Positions 1 through 8,489 of a stretch of 64,000 bases of DNA are shown piece by piece. The notes beneath the pieces were generated by a model. It had not been told where the DNA came from. It worked only from the letters and a program-made list of their open reading frames with translations, and did not search any database. The position numbers and the translations under genes are program-made. Positions within the stretch are counted from its first letter, which is position 1, and each line of letters starts with the position of its first letter. The stretch comes from JASHPR01 sp963844655 (lineage in GTDB: Bacteria > Actinomycetota > Actinomycetes > Streptosporangiales > Streptosporangiaceae): NCBI GenBank assembly GCA_963844655.1, contig CAWJPA010000009.1, forward strand, positions 372,001 to 436,000. The letters are read 5' to 3'.

Positions 1-178
1 CGGGCCGTGATGAGTGCGGTGCCGTGGCCAAAGTTAGGCTCCCGTGGTCTTTGCCCTGCGGTAAATCCGCCGGTCCACGGGGTATCAGAATATCAGCCGC
101 GCGGCACCAGACTCAGCATCAACACCGAACGGTCTTCGCTTGTACCCCTGCGACCTGGAACAAAGCCGTCTTTTCCGG

Positions 179-1108
179 TCACACGGAAGTTGTCGCCTGC
201 GAGTGTCGCCGGGAGCGCGGGTCGGTGTCGTCGGGCGATCCGGGTTTGTCCTGCTCGCCGGCCTCGCCGAAACGGGCCAGCGCCACGGCACTGGCCACCG
301 CGAGCACGAACCCGCTGACGGCCAGGCCGGTCAGGCCACGCCGGGTGGTGTCGCCGAGGAACATGACGCCCACGATGGCGGGTGGCACGGTCTCGGCCAT
401 GACCACGGCGGCGGTGGCCACGGTCACGCTGCCGCCCTCCAGGGCCGACGCGTACAGCAGGAACGACACGATTCCGGCCGCCGCCAGCGTGTACGTGGCC
501 GGGTTGCGGACCAGCTGCTGCGGCGAGAACCCGGGCAGGATCCGGGCCGCGACCGCCAGCACCGCGTACCCGAGCCCCGCGGTGGCCCCCAGGACGGGGG
601 TGCGGTACGGGTTCGGCAGCCTGGCGGCGGCCATCCCGGCCACGGCTACCCCGGCCACCGTCACCATCAGCGCGATCTGGAAGGCCGCACCGACGTCGGC
701 CGCGCCTTCGGCGCCGGCCGAGGAGCCGAGCATGCCTACCCCGATGACCACCCCGGCGACGGCCAGCCATTCCTTCAGGCCCAGGCGGACGTGCATCAGC
801 CAGGCCGCGAACACCGCGGTGACGGCGAGGTTGGACGCGATCACGGCCTGAACCGCGAACAGCGGCAGCTGCCGCAGCGCCACGAGCTGGGCCAGGAAGC
901 CGACCAGGTCGATGCCCAGGCTGGCCAGGAAGCGCCACTGGCCCATCAACCGAACGAGCAGGCCAGGGTCGACGCGGTCCGCGTTCTCGTCCCCGGCCTG
1001 GATCCGGGCAGGCCGATGGCTCGCCGAACGGATCGCCATGGCCTGCATGACCGCGGCAACTCCGTAACAAAAGGCCGACACCAGCGCGGCGACCAGGCTC
1101 GCCAGCAT
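179..1108 (-). CDS. DMT/EamA-like integral membrane protein
   Basis: Predicted 309-residue membrane protein with about nine to ten hydrophobic segments from residue 1 on, ending in a charged Asp/Arg/Ser-rich cytoplasmic tail. The paired five-helix look and small-residue-rich helices (for example VIGVGMLGSSAG near residue 120) resemble drug/metabolite (EamA) transporters found widely in actinomycetes. The start ATG at 1108 is chosen because the hydrophobic N-terminus MLASLVAALVSA begins there; the frame stays open about 17 codons further but that stretch is charged and not membrane-like. The substrate cannot be told from sequence. It is followed 126 bp upstream by a HAD hydrolase on the same strand, but no operon link is evident. 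Confidence 0.75.
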   Translation of the reverse strand: MLASLVAALVSAFCYGVAAVMQAMAIRSASHRPARIQAGDENADRVDPGLLVRLMGQWRFLASLGIDLVGFLAQLVALRQLPLFAVQAVIASNLAVTAVFAAWLMHVRLGLKEWLAVAGVVIGVGMLGSSAGAEGAADVGAAFQIALMVTVAGVAVAGMAAARLPNPYRTPVLGATAGLGYAVLAVAARILPGFSPQQLVRNPATYTLAAAGIVSFLLYASALEGGSVTVATAAVVMAETVPPAIVGVMFLGDTTRRGLTGLAVSGFVLAVASAVALARFGEAGEQDKPGSPDDTDPRSRRHSQATTSV

Positions 1109-1234
1109 GGTTCTGACCCTACGCTGCCCGCCGAGCGCCCGATCATCCAACACCTGCATGAACGCGCATTAGCCCTGCATCTGGCGCCATAACCGCACCC
1201 GGTACGGCTCGGGAGCCCGTTCCTGGCCGCGGTT

Positions 1235-1843
1235 TCAGCCGCTGACGGCCAGGCGCTCGGTCACCGCGGCCCGGACCTCGGATGCGCTGGTGAAATGAAC
1301 TGCCTGCAGACCCAGGGCCGCGGCCGCGGCCACGTTCTCGCCGCGGTCGTCGATGAAGATCACTTCGTCGGCCCTGGCCCCGAGCCTGGCCAGGGTGCGG
1401 GCGTAGCACTCGGAGTCCGGCTTGGCGGATTTAAGCTGACAGCTGAATATGAGATGCCTGAAATGTGCGGCTACCGGCAGCTCGATGATCGCGTCGGCGA
1501 GCTCGTCGGGCGCGTTCGACAGCAGCGCCAGCGGCCGGCCCGCGGCGGCCAGGTCCTCGATCAGCGCCACCGTCCCGGTCTGCAGCCGCAGCCAGGCCGC
1601 CTGGTCGAGCCGGATGAGCTCGGCGATCTGGGCCTCGCCGTAACCTCGGCCCAGGGCGCGCCCGACCTCCCGCCAGTATCCGGGTGCGTCCAGTTCCGCG
1701 AGGTCATAGGCGCGCCGCCAGGCCCAGTACACGTCCATCAGCGCCGGAACGGGTGCGCCGGCGGCCGCCGCGAGCAACGCCATGTCCTCGTCCGCTGGCG
1801 GGTATGAGATCACGCCGCCGTAGTCGAACAGCACCCAGGTCAC
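1235..1843 (-). CDS. HAD-superfamily hydrolase (IA-like)
   Basis: 202-residue haloacid dehalogenase-fold protein. Motif I is FDYGGV at residues 5-10, motif II LLSNAPDE near residue 110, motif III Lys in KSAKPDSECY near 145, and motif IV FIDDRGEN near 170. Motif I has Gly at the usual second (acid/base) Asp position, a pattern seen in many FD[FY]GGV members whose substrates are mostly unknown. The start is a GTG at 1843 preceded by GGAGGT four bases upstream; the open frame continues upstream, but that part is Arg/Pro/Gly rich and lacks homology features. The cap lies between motifs I and II, as in subfamily I. Substrate unknown. Monocistronic as far as can be seen. Confidence 0.8.
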   Translation of the reverse strand: MTWVLFDYGGVISYPPADEDMALLAAAAGAPVPALMDVYWAWRRAYDLAELDAPGYWREVGRALGRGYGEAQIAELIRLDQAAWLRLQTGTVALIEDLAAAGRPLALLSNAPDELADAIIELPVAAHFRHLIFSCQLKSAKPDSECYARTLARLGARADEVIFIDDRGENVAAAAALGLQAVHFTSASEVRAAVTERLAVSG

Positions 1844-1937
1844 TGGCACCTCCGGGGGGGTTCGGCGCCCTCCCGGGGCCGGCGGACCCGCCCGGCGAGG
1901 CATCCGTCCGGCGGGCCGTCCATCGGGCCAGCCCACC

Positions 1938-4900
1938 CTACCGAGGCAATCCCGCGCCAACGGCCAGGGCCTCCCGCATCCGGGTCGGACACCCACCCCG
2001 GGCCAGCCCACCAACCGGGCCCAACCAGCGGGCTCCTGCCCGCCCTTCCCTTGAGCCACCCGGCGCTAGGTCACGCCGCCTGGCTGGCTCACCCCGCCGG
2101 GCTGGGCCAGGCCGGGGCAGCCGTTGTGCTGGCTCAGCTGGGTAGACGGCGGCTGGCAGCCCGGCCCGCCCCCGCTGAACACCGACGGCCCGCGCGCGGG
2201 CTTGCCCGCCGCCAGGTCCAGCACCCGCCAGAACCCGGGCGACGTAGAGGCCCGGCGGACCGCGCCGAGTCCGGTGACCGTCTGGCAGCCGGTGGCCTCG
2301 ATGGTGACCGTGGGCAGCTGCCGGCTGCCGGCGGTGAAGATCAGGTGGTAGGTAGTCCCGGCGAACAGGGCCGGGCAGTGCACCGGGCCGGCCGGCATGT
2401 CCGGCAGCGCGCACAGCCCCCGCGCGACCGCCCGGGCGCTGGCCGGCTTCGCGACCGTGACCTGGTCCGGCACCGCGTTCTGCATTTCCTGCGGGATCCG
2501 GGCGCCGTGATTCCTCACGATCTCCAGGCTCGTCACCTGCCCGGCGTCCCGGCACAGCGCGGCCTGCGCGGACGGGGTGCTGGCGCTCGGGGCCGGCGAC
2601 GGGTTCGGGGACGCGCCAGACGCGCCGCCGGAGTCCGAGGCCTGGATGCTCCCGCACGCCGCCAGCAGCATCAGCGCGCCGAGCACGAAGACAGCGCCTG
2701 CCAGCGCCCGCCCGGCCCCGTGCCCGCGATTCCCCGGGTTGCCGCGCCGCCAGAACGACCCATTCATGGCTGTCCCTCTCTCCGCGTGCCCGCCGCCCAG
2801 CGGGCCGGGCACCACACCTTGGACGGCTCCGCCCGGCCGCAGGTTCCACCGGTATGCACCCGTCCACCGCTGCGCCGGGCACCGACCGTACGCCCGGGCG
2901 CGGACTCGCACGCGTGGTTGGACGAAAAGGCACGTACTGGCGTGCCAAACGGTCCAGCCACGCGGCTCGCGATACGCCGGCGGCCTGCATGCCGCGCAGC
3001 TCGTGCTTGAGTTCCTTGATCTCGTCGCGCAGCCGCGCGGCGATCTCGAACTGCAGCTCGGCCGCGGCCGTGTGCATCTGATCGGTGAGCTCGGTGATGA
3101 GACCGACGAGGTCCTCGCGCGCCGGGCCGCCCTCGCCCGCGGGCCCGGTGCCGGAACCCGCCTGCCTGGCCCCGGCCACGGCCGCCCTGGCCCTCGAGGA
3201 CAGCCCGGGCACCGGCGCCTTGCCCCGGCTCTGCTGCCGCCCAGAACCGCCGAGGAGCTTCTCGGTGTCCGCGTCCTCACGGACGATCTGGTCCAGGATG
3301 TCGGCGATCCGCTTGCGCAGCGGCTGCGGGTCGACGCCGCGCTCGGTGTTGTAGGCAACCTGCTTGGCCCGCCGCCGGTTGGTCTCGTCGATCGCGCGCT
3401 GCATCGACGGCGTCACCTTGTCCGCGTACATGTGCACCTGGCCGGACACGTTCCTGGCCGCGCGGCCGATGGTCTGGATCAGCGACGTGCCTGACCGCAG
3501 AAAGCCTTCCTTGTCCGCGTCCAGGATCGCCACCAGCGAGACCTCGGGCAGGTCCAGGCCCTCGCGGAGCAGGTTGATGCCGACCAGCACGTCGTACTCG
3601 CCGAGCCGCAGCTCGCGGAGCAACTCCACCCGGCGCAGCGTGTCCACCTCGCTGTGCAGGTACCTGGCCCTGATGCCCAGCTCGAGCAGGTAGTCGGTCA
3701 GGTCCTCGGCCATCTTCTTGGTCAGCGTGGTGACCAGCACCCGCTCGAAGCGCTCGGCCCGCTCCCTGATCTCGTGCACGAGGTCATCGATCTGGCCCTT
3801 GGTCGGCTTGATGATCACCTCGGGGTCGATGAGCCCGGTGGGCCGGATGACCTGCTCGGTCACTTCACCGCCCACCCGCTGCAGCTCGTACGGACCGGGG
3901 GTGGCCGACAGGTACAGCGTCTGGCCGATCCGGTCGCCGAACTCCTCCCAGGTGAGCGGCCGGTTGTCGATCGCGCTCGGCAGCCGGAACCCATGGTCGA
4001 CCAGGACCCGCTTCCGCGACACGTCTCCCTCGTACATCGCGCCGATCTGCGGCACGGTGTTGTGCGACTCGTCGATGACCAGCAGGAAGTCCTCGGGGAA
4101 GTAGTCCAGCAGCGTATTCGGCGGGCTGCCTTGCTCGCGGCCGTCGATGTGCCGCGAGTAGTTCTCGATCCCCGAGCAGCTGCCGACCTGGCGCAGCATC
4201 TCGATGTCATAGGTGGTGCGCATCCGCAGCCGCTGCGCCTCGAGCAGCTTGCCGGACCGCTCGAGCTCGGCCAGCCGCTCGGCGAGCTCCACCTCGATGC
4301 CCGCGATGGCCCGCTCCATCCGCTCCGGGCCCGCCACGTAGTGCGTGGCCGGGAAGATGTAGAGCTCGTCGTCCTCACTGATCACCTCGCCGGTCAGCGG
4401 GTGCAGCGTCATCAGCCGTTCGATCTCGTCGCCGAACATCTCGATCCGGATGGCCATCTCCTCGTAGACCGGGATGATCTCGATGGTGTCGCCGCGTACC
4501 CGGAACGTGCCCCTGGTGAACGACAGGTCGTTGCGGGCGTACTGCATGCCGACCAGCTTGCGCAGCAGCCCGTCCCTGTCGATCGTGCCGCCGACGTTGA
4601 GCTTCAGCATCCGGTCCACGTACTCCTGCGGAGTGCCGAGGCCGTAGATGCAGGACACCGACGCGACCACGATCGTGTCCCTGCGAGTCAGCAGCGAGTT
4701 GGTCGCCGAGTGCCGCAGCCGTTCCACCTCGTCGTTGATCGAGGAGTCCTTTTCGATGTAGGTGTCGGTCTGCGGTACGTACGCCTCCGGCTGGTAGTAG
4801 TCGTAGTAGGAGACGAAGTACTCGACCGCGTTGTGCGGCAGCATTTCGCGTAGCTCGTTCGCGAACTGGGCGGCCAGGGTCTTGTTCGGCAGCATGACCA

Positions 4901-5108
4901 GGGTCGGGCGCTGCAGCCGCTCGGCCAGCCAGGCGACGGTCGCGGTCTTGCCGGTCCCGGTCGCGCCGAGCAGCACGGTGTCCTTGGTCCCGGACTGGAT
5001 CCGCTTCTCCATCTGAGCAATCGCCTGCGGCTGGTCACCCGCGGGCACCATGTCGGTGACGACCTCAAAGGGAGCAACGCTTCGCTGCAGGTCGGTTACG
5101 GGACGCAC
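1938..5108 (-). CDS. uvrB: UvrABC excision nuclease subunit B, frame running past its normal end
   Basis: UvrB, the damage-verifying helicase-like subunit of nucleotide excision repair. Visible motifs: Walker A GATGTGKT near residue 50, the beta-hairpin YYDYYQPEAYVP near 105, Walker B-type VIDESH near 350, helicase motifs IGRAARN near 550, and a C-terminal UVR motif (LQFEIAARLRDEIKELKHEL, roughly 3000-3060) that contacts UvrC. The start is a GTG at 5108 preceded by AAGGGGGAG; it aligns with the usual VRPV..APFEVV N-terminus. The conserved protein is about 705 residues, the family norm. After it no stop occurs until 1938, adding about 350 Arg/Pro/Gly-rich residues that overlap the lipoprotein gene on the same strand in another frame. 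The tail is probably not functional protein; a lost stop or an indel is likely. Confidence 0.9.
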   Translation of the reverse strand: MRPVTDLQRSVAPFEVVTDMVPAGDQPQAIAQMEKRIQSGTKDTVLLGATGTGKTATVAWLAERLQRPTLVMLPNKTLAAQFANELREMLPHNAVEYFVSYYDYYQPEAYVPQTDTYIEKDSSINDEVERLRHSATNSLLTRRDTIVVASVSCIYGLGTPQEYVDRMLKLNVGGTIDRDGLLRKLVGMQYARNDLSFTRGTFRVRGDTIEIIPVYEEMAIRIEMFGDEIERLMTLHPLTGEVISEDDELYIFPATHYVAGPERMERAIAGIEVELAERLAELERSGKLLEAQRLRMRTTYDIEMLRQVGSCSGIENYSRHIDGREQGSPPNTLLDYFPEDFLLVIDESHNTVPQIGAMYEGDVSRKRVLVDHGFRLPSAIDNRPLTWEEFGDRIGQTLYLSATPGPYELQRVGGEVTEQVIRPTGLIDPEVIIKPTKGQIDDLVHEIRERAERFERVLVTTLTKKMAEDLTDYLLELGIRARYLHSEVDTLRRVELLRELRLGEYDVLVGINLLREGLDLPEVSLVAILDADKEGFLRSGTSLIQTIGRAARNVSGQVHMYADKVTPSMQRAIDETNRRRAKQVAYNTERGVDPQPLRKRIADILDQIVREDADTEKLLGGSGRQQSRGKAPVPGLSSRARAAVAGARQAGSGTGPAGEGGPAREDLVGLITELTDQMHTAAAELQFEIAARLRDEIKELKHELRGMQAAGVSRAAWLDRLARQYVPFRPTTRASPRPGVRSVPGAAVDGCIPVEPAAGRSRPRCGARPAGRRARGERDSHEWVVLAARQPGESRARGRAGAGRRCLRARRADAAGGVREHPGLGLRRRVWRVPEPVAGPERQHPVRAGRAVPGRRAGDEPGDREESRRPDPAGNAERGAGPGHGREAGQRPGGRAGAVRAAGHAGRPGALPGPVRRDYLPPDLHRRQPAAAHGHHRGHRLPDGHRTRRGPPGLYVARVLAGAGPGGGQARARAVGVQRGRAGLPAAVYPAEPAQRLPRPGPARRGEPARRRDLAPGGSREGRAGARWLGPVGGLARGGCPTRMREALAVGAGLPR
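2066..2767 (-). CDS. Putative secreted lipoprotein
   Basis: 233-residue protein with a classical bacterial lipoprotein signal: Arg-rich n-region, hydrophobic stretch AGAVFVLGALMLL and lipobox LAAC at about residues 34-37, so the mature Cys would be acylated by Lgt/Lsp. A Ser/Pro/Ala linker follows, then a globular part with six cysteines. The ATG at 2767 follows GAGAGGGACAGCC, a usable ribosome site. No domain family is recognised. The region is also read in another frame by the uvrB open frame, which has no stop here; the clear signal peptide and lipobox make this frame the one under selection. Its start codon overlaps a TGA in the third frame (ATGA). Confidence 0.7.
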   Translation of the reverse strand: MNGSFWRRGNPGNRGHGAGRALAGAVFVLGALMLLAACGSIQASDSGGASGASPNPSPAPSASTPSAQAALCRDAGQVTSLEIVRNHGARIPQEMQNAVPDQVTVAKPASARAVARGLCALPDMPAGPVHCPALFAGTTYHLIFTAGSRQLPTVTIEATGCQTVTGLGAVRRASTSPGFWRVLDLAAGKPARGPSVFSGGGPGCQPPSTQLSQHNGCPGLAQPGGVSQPGGVT

Positions 5109-5245
5109 GGCTCCCCCTTCTGGTTCGGCGGTGTCGGAGACAACTCTGATGGCCATGATGATGACGACAGGATCGGCCAGTCCTCCACACTGCAACTGTA
5201 GGCGGGCCCTCTGACATTCCAGACTGCCCGCCGGGGAGCCCTTCT

Positions 5246-5407
5246 CTCCGCCTCGCCGCCGGGCCCGCCGCGGGATGCCCGGCCCGGGCCGCCCTTTGTC
5301 TCCCGCCTCGCCGCCGGGCCCGGCGCGGGATGCCCGGCCCAGGCCGCTCTTTTGTCTCCCGCCTCGCCGCGGGGACCGGCGCGCGATGCCGGGCCCGGCC
5401 GTTTCGC
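5246..5407. repeat. Three tandem copies of a ~55-bp GC-rich repeat
   Basis: Units start at about 5246, 5300 and 5356 (54, 56 and ~52 bp). Each holds CTCCCGCCTCGCCG, then a GCCGGGCCCGGC-like palindrome, then CCTTTTGT in the first two. They fill most of the 300-bp gap between the uvrB start and the stop of the gene ending at 5409, so they lie downstream of the type VII-like operon and upstream of uvrB. On the minus strand the palindromes could act in transcription termination. No gene is seen in the gap. Confidence 0.75.
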
Positions 5408-5408
5408 G

Positions 5409-6164
5409 TCAGCGCGGGAGCAGGTCCTGGGTGCTGCTGATGCGGAACCCGAGCATGTCGAGCGCGACCCCGCCCGCTCGGCCGGCCAGCGCGAGCGCCG
5501 CCTCACCGACCTTCAGCGTGAGCTCGCTCGCGGCCTTCGAGGCGCGGATGCCGGTGTTGATGTCCCAGTGATGCAGCGGCGTGGAGCGCATGGCGCCGAC
5601 CGCGGCTGGCGCCTCCCGCTCCAGGTACAGCCGCGGGCCGAAGTAGCCCACGTAGAAGGGCGCCTCCTTACCGGTCAGGCCGTACGAGTCCGGCTTCTCG
5701 TCCTCGGTCCTGAGCTCGCCGCCGTAAGGCCGCAGCGCCTCGATCACCTGCTCCACGGACAGGCCCTGCTCGCTGTACACCGACGCGAGCAGCGCCAGTT
5801 CCGGCTGCAGCGACGCGGGATGGGTGGTGCCGCCCAGCCGGCCCGCCAGGCCCCGTACCAGCCGGTCACCGTCGTCGTGCTTCGCCGTGTGGGTGCGCTC
5901 CTGGCCGTGCCGCTGGATCGCCGCGCCGGTGTACCAGGCCACGGTGAACCCGGCCGGGAGACCGGCCTGCTGCTCGACCTTGGGTGTCAGCGCCACCGGC
6001 CCGAACAGCAGCACCCCGTTGCGGAACACGAGCCTGCCGTGCCAGTGCCGCACCTCGGGGTCGTACTGCCGCGCGGCGTCGATGAGCGCGTTGCCTGGGT
6101 CGGCGGTCAGCAGCAGCGTGGTCTGGCCCGACAGCTTGCTGGCTGACCGGTCGAACAGGCTCAT
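5409..6164 (-). CDS. Uncharacterised protein, last gene of T7SS-like operon
   Basis: 251-residue, apparently soluble protein with no signal peptide and no family I recognise. It contains alternating beta-like segments (TTLLLTADPGNALID, HGRLVFRNGVLLFGPVAL) and a C-terminal helical part. ATG at 6164 follows GGAGG with a 5-bp spacer. It starts 14 bp after the stop of the T7SS-signal protein, so it is almost surely co-transcribed with it. By position it could be a chaperone, immunity or accessory protein for the secreted partner; that is inference only. Confidence 0.7.
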   Translation of the reverse strand: MSLFDRSASKLSGQTTLLLTADPGNALIDAARQYDPEVRHWHGRLVFRNGVLLFGPVALTPKVEQQAGLPAGFTVAWYTGAAIQRHGQERTHTAKHDDGDRLVRGLAGRLGGTTHPASLQPELALLASVYSEQGLSVEQVIEALRPYGGELRTEDEKPDSYGLTGKEAPFYVGYFGPRLYLEREAPAAVGAMRSTPLHHWDINTGIRASKAASELTLKVGEAALALAGRAGGVALDMLGFRISSTQDLLPR

Positions 6165-6178
6165 CCGCGCCTCCGAGG

Positions 6179-7558
6179 CTAAAGCCACGACGTGGCACTG
6201 TGCCACACGCTGCTGGCGGCGTGGCCGATGTCGTCGCCGAGCTGCTTGGTGTCGTCCCAGGTGCTAACCCCGGCGGCGCCGAAGTCGGTGGCGATCCCCA
6301 GCACCCCGTGCTGGTGCCACTGCTGGCCGAAGTCCGCGATGTAGTTGTGAATGTAGTCGCCGACGCCATAGGCGACCACGCCGCCGACTGCGACGCCCGC
6401 GGCCACGCCGAGCACGGGAGCGCCGGCGATCGACAGCCCGGCGACGGCGCCGCCGACCACGCCGGCCACCGCGGTGCCCGCGGCGATGCTGACGATGGAG
6501 TTACCAGTTTCGAGCGGGTAGGCCAGCCATCCCGGTACTCCGTGCTGCTCGTCCTGCTGGGCGTTGACCACCGTGGTGACCCCGCCGGCCACGATGTCGA
6601 TGACCGGGAGGTCGAGCGCCTTGCCGAGCAAGCTGGCGTCGGAGACCCCGTCGGCCAGCCTGCCCACGCCCGGCAGGTCGGATACCCGGGTGCCGAAGAA
6701 CTTGGTGAACGCGTTCTCGTTGGCCTCGGCCTTGGTGAGATCGGATTCCGCGGACGAGAGCTCGGTCTTGGCGTCACGCAGCGCCTGCTTGACGTCGTCG
6801 GGCATGGTGCCGAACCGGCCGTCCGCCTGCCGCGCGGCCGTCTGGGCGGCGAGCCAGGACTGCCTGGCCTTGGCGGCCTTCTCGGTCAGCTCGGCGACCT
6901 TGGCCGCGACCTGGTTCGAGTACGCGGTGGGGGTGGCCAGCAGGTCGGCCAGGTAGTCGGTGAGCGTCGAGCCCTCGCCGACCTTCGGCCCGACGTCCGA
7001 CCCGTCCGCCTTGGACTTGGCCGAGGTCACCACGACTGACACCTGCTGGAGCGCGCCAGCGGCCTGCACCCGGGCGTCCTCGGCCGCGGCCCGGCACTGC
7101 TGGTAGAACGTGCCGTAGCCGATCCGCCAGTCCTCCTGGGTCGGGTTGGTGTAGCAGACCTGGGGCGGCTGCCCGCCGCCGCTGATCTGGACGCCGTGCG
7201 CCTCGGCCTGGCTGGCTGCGCTCTCCAGGGCGTTCTCGATCTTGGCTAGGTCCACGGCCAGCTGGTCGACGATGCTGCCGGTCTGGATGATCACCAGCCC
7301 GAGGGCGTTGGTCTCGCCCGAGACCTTCTCCCAGTTGCCGGTGAAGGCCGACGCGGCCGAGCCCTGCCAGCCCGCGTCGCTGACGATCTGGCCGACCTTC
7401 TTGTCCAGGACGTTGATCACGTCGGCGACCTTGGGCACGTAATCGTAGAGCGTCCCGGCGAACGCGGACAGCCCGTGGATATCGCCACCTACCCACTCAT
7501 GGGCAAACGGCATCAGAGGCGATGGGGACTTCGTCGGCAGCGTGCCGCTGGGTGCCAC
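6179..7558 (-). CDS. Putative type VII secretion substrate (T7SS-signal/WXG-type N-terminus)
   Basis: 459 residues. Residues ~20-130 form the helical hairpin of the putative T7SS signal domain: GGDIHGLSAFAGTL, then a WxG-like turn GWQGSAASAF near residue 65. A second helical region rich in Ala/Lys follows, and near residues 350-420 there are two long Gly/Ala segments (AAGTAVAGVVGGAVAGLSI; GVAAGVAVGGVVAYGVGDYI), a glycine-zipper hydrophobic stretch as in membrane-active secreted proteins. There is no catalytic toxin domain at the C-terminus. GTG start at 7558 with AAGGAGG upstream. Ten bases after the EspC-like gene. Export through an ESX-like system is inferred from family resemblance; no EccC or other secretion machinery lies in this window. 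Confidence 0.75.
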   Translation of the reverse strand: MAPSGTLPTKSPSPLMPFAHEWVGGDIHGLSAFAGTLYDYVPKVADVINVLDKKVGQIVSDAGWQGSAASAFTGNWEKVSGETNALGLVIIQTGSIVDQLAVDLAKIENALESAASQAEAHGVQISGGGQPPQVCYTNPTQEDWRIGYGTFYQQCRAAAEDARVQAAGALQQVSVVVTSAKSKADGSDVGPKVGEGSTLTDYLADLLATPTAYSNQVAAKVAELTEKAAKARQSWLAAQTAARQADGRFGTMPDDVKQALRDAKTELSSAESDLTKAEANENAFTKFFGTRVSDLPGVGRLADGVSDASLLGKALDLPVIDIVAGGVTTVVNAQQDEQHGVPGWLAYPLETGNSIVSIAAGTAVAGVVGGAVAGLSIAGAPVLGVAAGVAVGGVVAYGVGDYIHNYIADFGQQWHQHGVLGIATDFGAAGVSTWDDTKQLGDDIGHAASSVWHSATSWL

Positions 7559-7568
7559 AGCGCCTCCT

Positions 7569-7877
7569 TCAGCTGATCTTGTCTGGGTCAGAGATCTGGC
7601 TGCACAGCTGGGTCAGGTTCTCCTCGGTGCTGGCGTAAGTGTCGTGCGCCTTCCTCAGCTTGGTGGAGTCGTTCTCCATGACGCCCGCGGCCTGCAGGTG
7701 CAGGGTCCCGATCATCTCGACCACGACCTGGAGATTCTGGTCGAACGCCCCGTCGCCGCCGTCCGGGCACGGCGGGCCGTTGTCCGGCATGATCGCCTTG
7801 AACGTCTCGGCCTCGGTGCGGAACGTGCTGGCCGCATCGAGCAGGTCGGACATGACCACCTGGAACCCGCCGCTCAT
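7569..7877 (-). CDS. EspC/WXG100-like small helical protein
   Basis: 102-residue all-helical protein resembling the EspC (T7SS_ESX_EspC) branch of ESAT-6-like proteins: two helices separated by a short Pro/Gly/Asp loop (PDNGPPCPDGGDG), then a second helix ending in TYASTEENLTQL. The YxxxE-like pattern TYASTE is reminiscent of the T7SS export motif, a weak match. ATG at 7877 overlaps the TGA of the preceding gene by four bases (ATGA), and GGAGG lies upstream, so translation is coupled. It probably forms a pair with, or is co-secreted with, the downstream large protein. Confidence 0.75.
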   Translation of the reverse strand: MSGGFQVVMSDLLDAASTFRTEAETFKAIMPDNGPPCPDGGDGAFDQNLQVVVEMIGTLHLQAAGVMENDSTKLRKAHDTYASTEENLTQLCSQISDPDKIS

Positions 7878-8212
7878 CCTGGCCTCCGCTGCAGGGACTC
7901 GATGTCGCTGGCCTGCCACCGCCACGTACCCGGCTCGGCGCCCGGGTCGAGGACGATGGTGTGCACGCTGGACTCCCCCATGATCTGCTGGATGTTCCGC
8001 AGCGGGAGCGCCACCCAGGGCTGCTCGTGGCCGAGCACGGCCACCAGCCGGTCGACCGACGAGAACACCGGCAGCGCCCGCCCCCCGTCCGACACCTGGC
8101 GGACCTCGAAGATCACATCGGTGTCATGACCGGCCCGGACATCCGGCCGCGCGGGCGCGAACACGATCTCAGGAAGTCCGCCGCCCGCCGCGGCGCCGTC
8201 AAGCGACTCCAC
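7874..8212 (-). CDS. SseB/SAV_915-like protein, first gene of T7SS-like operon
   Basis: About 112 residues. The region FEVRQVSDGGRALPVFSSVDRLVAVLG followed by QPWVALPLRNI resembles the SseB N-terminal/SAV_915 family often found near actinobacterial type VII-like genes; I reconstruct this from memory of the family. The start is set at GTG 8212, preceded by GGTGGAG; the frame is open upstream but loses all domain character. The stop overlaps the next ATG by four bases. It heads a four-gene operon (8212 down to 5409). Function unknown; SseB-like proteins are seen as accessory or chaperone-like. Confidence 0.65.
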   Translation of the reverse strand: MESLDGAAAGGGLPEIVFAPARPDVRAGHDTDVIFEVRQVSDGGRALPVFSSVDRLVAVLGHEQPWVALPLRNIQQIMGESSVHTIVLDPGAEPGTWRWQASDIESLQRRPG

Positions 8213-8489
8213 CGCTCCACCGCCCCTGGTTTCCGCGGGTGAGGGCAGGCCCCCTTCCCGCGCCGCATACCGATAGGGAACGGTACCAACCCCCGCAGTT
8301 CGCGCGCGGCCAGAAGACAGATCAGCACCCGGGTTTGCCCACCGCCCCACCTGCCGCCGCAGCCCCTGCGTTCGGGTAGCGCGTGCGGCACCGGCACCCA
8401 CCCGGCCGACTGCCCCTAGCCCCGGGGTGAGCGTGCGGTTTGTCCCGCCCTTCCCCTGAGCCCGACCGACTCTGCCTAAGATCGCAGTT

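Noticed and set aside
24..851. Plus-strand open frames in the first kilobase
   Set aside because: Antisense to the membrane protein gene at 179-1108; no start signals or domains. Bases 1-178 show no supported gene.
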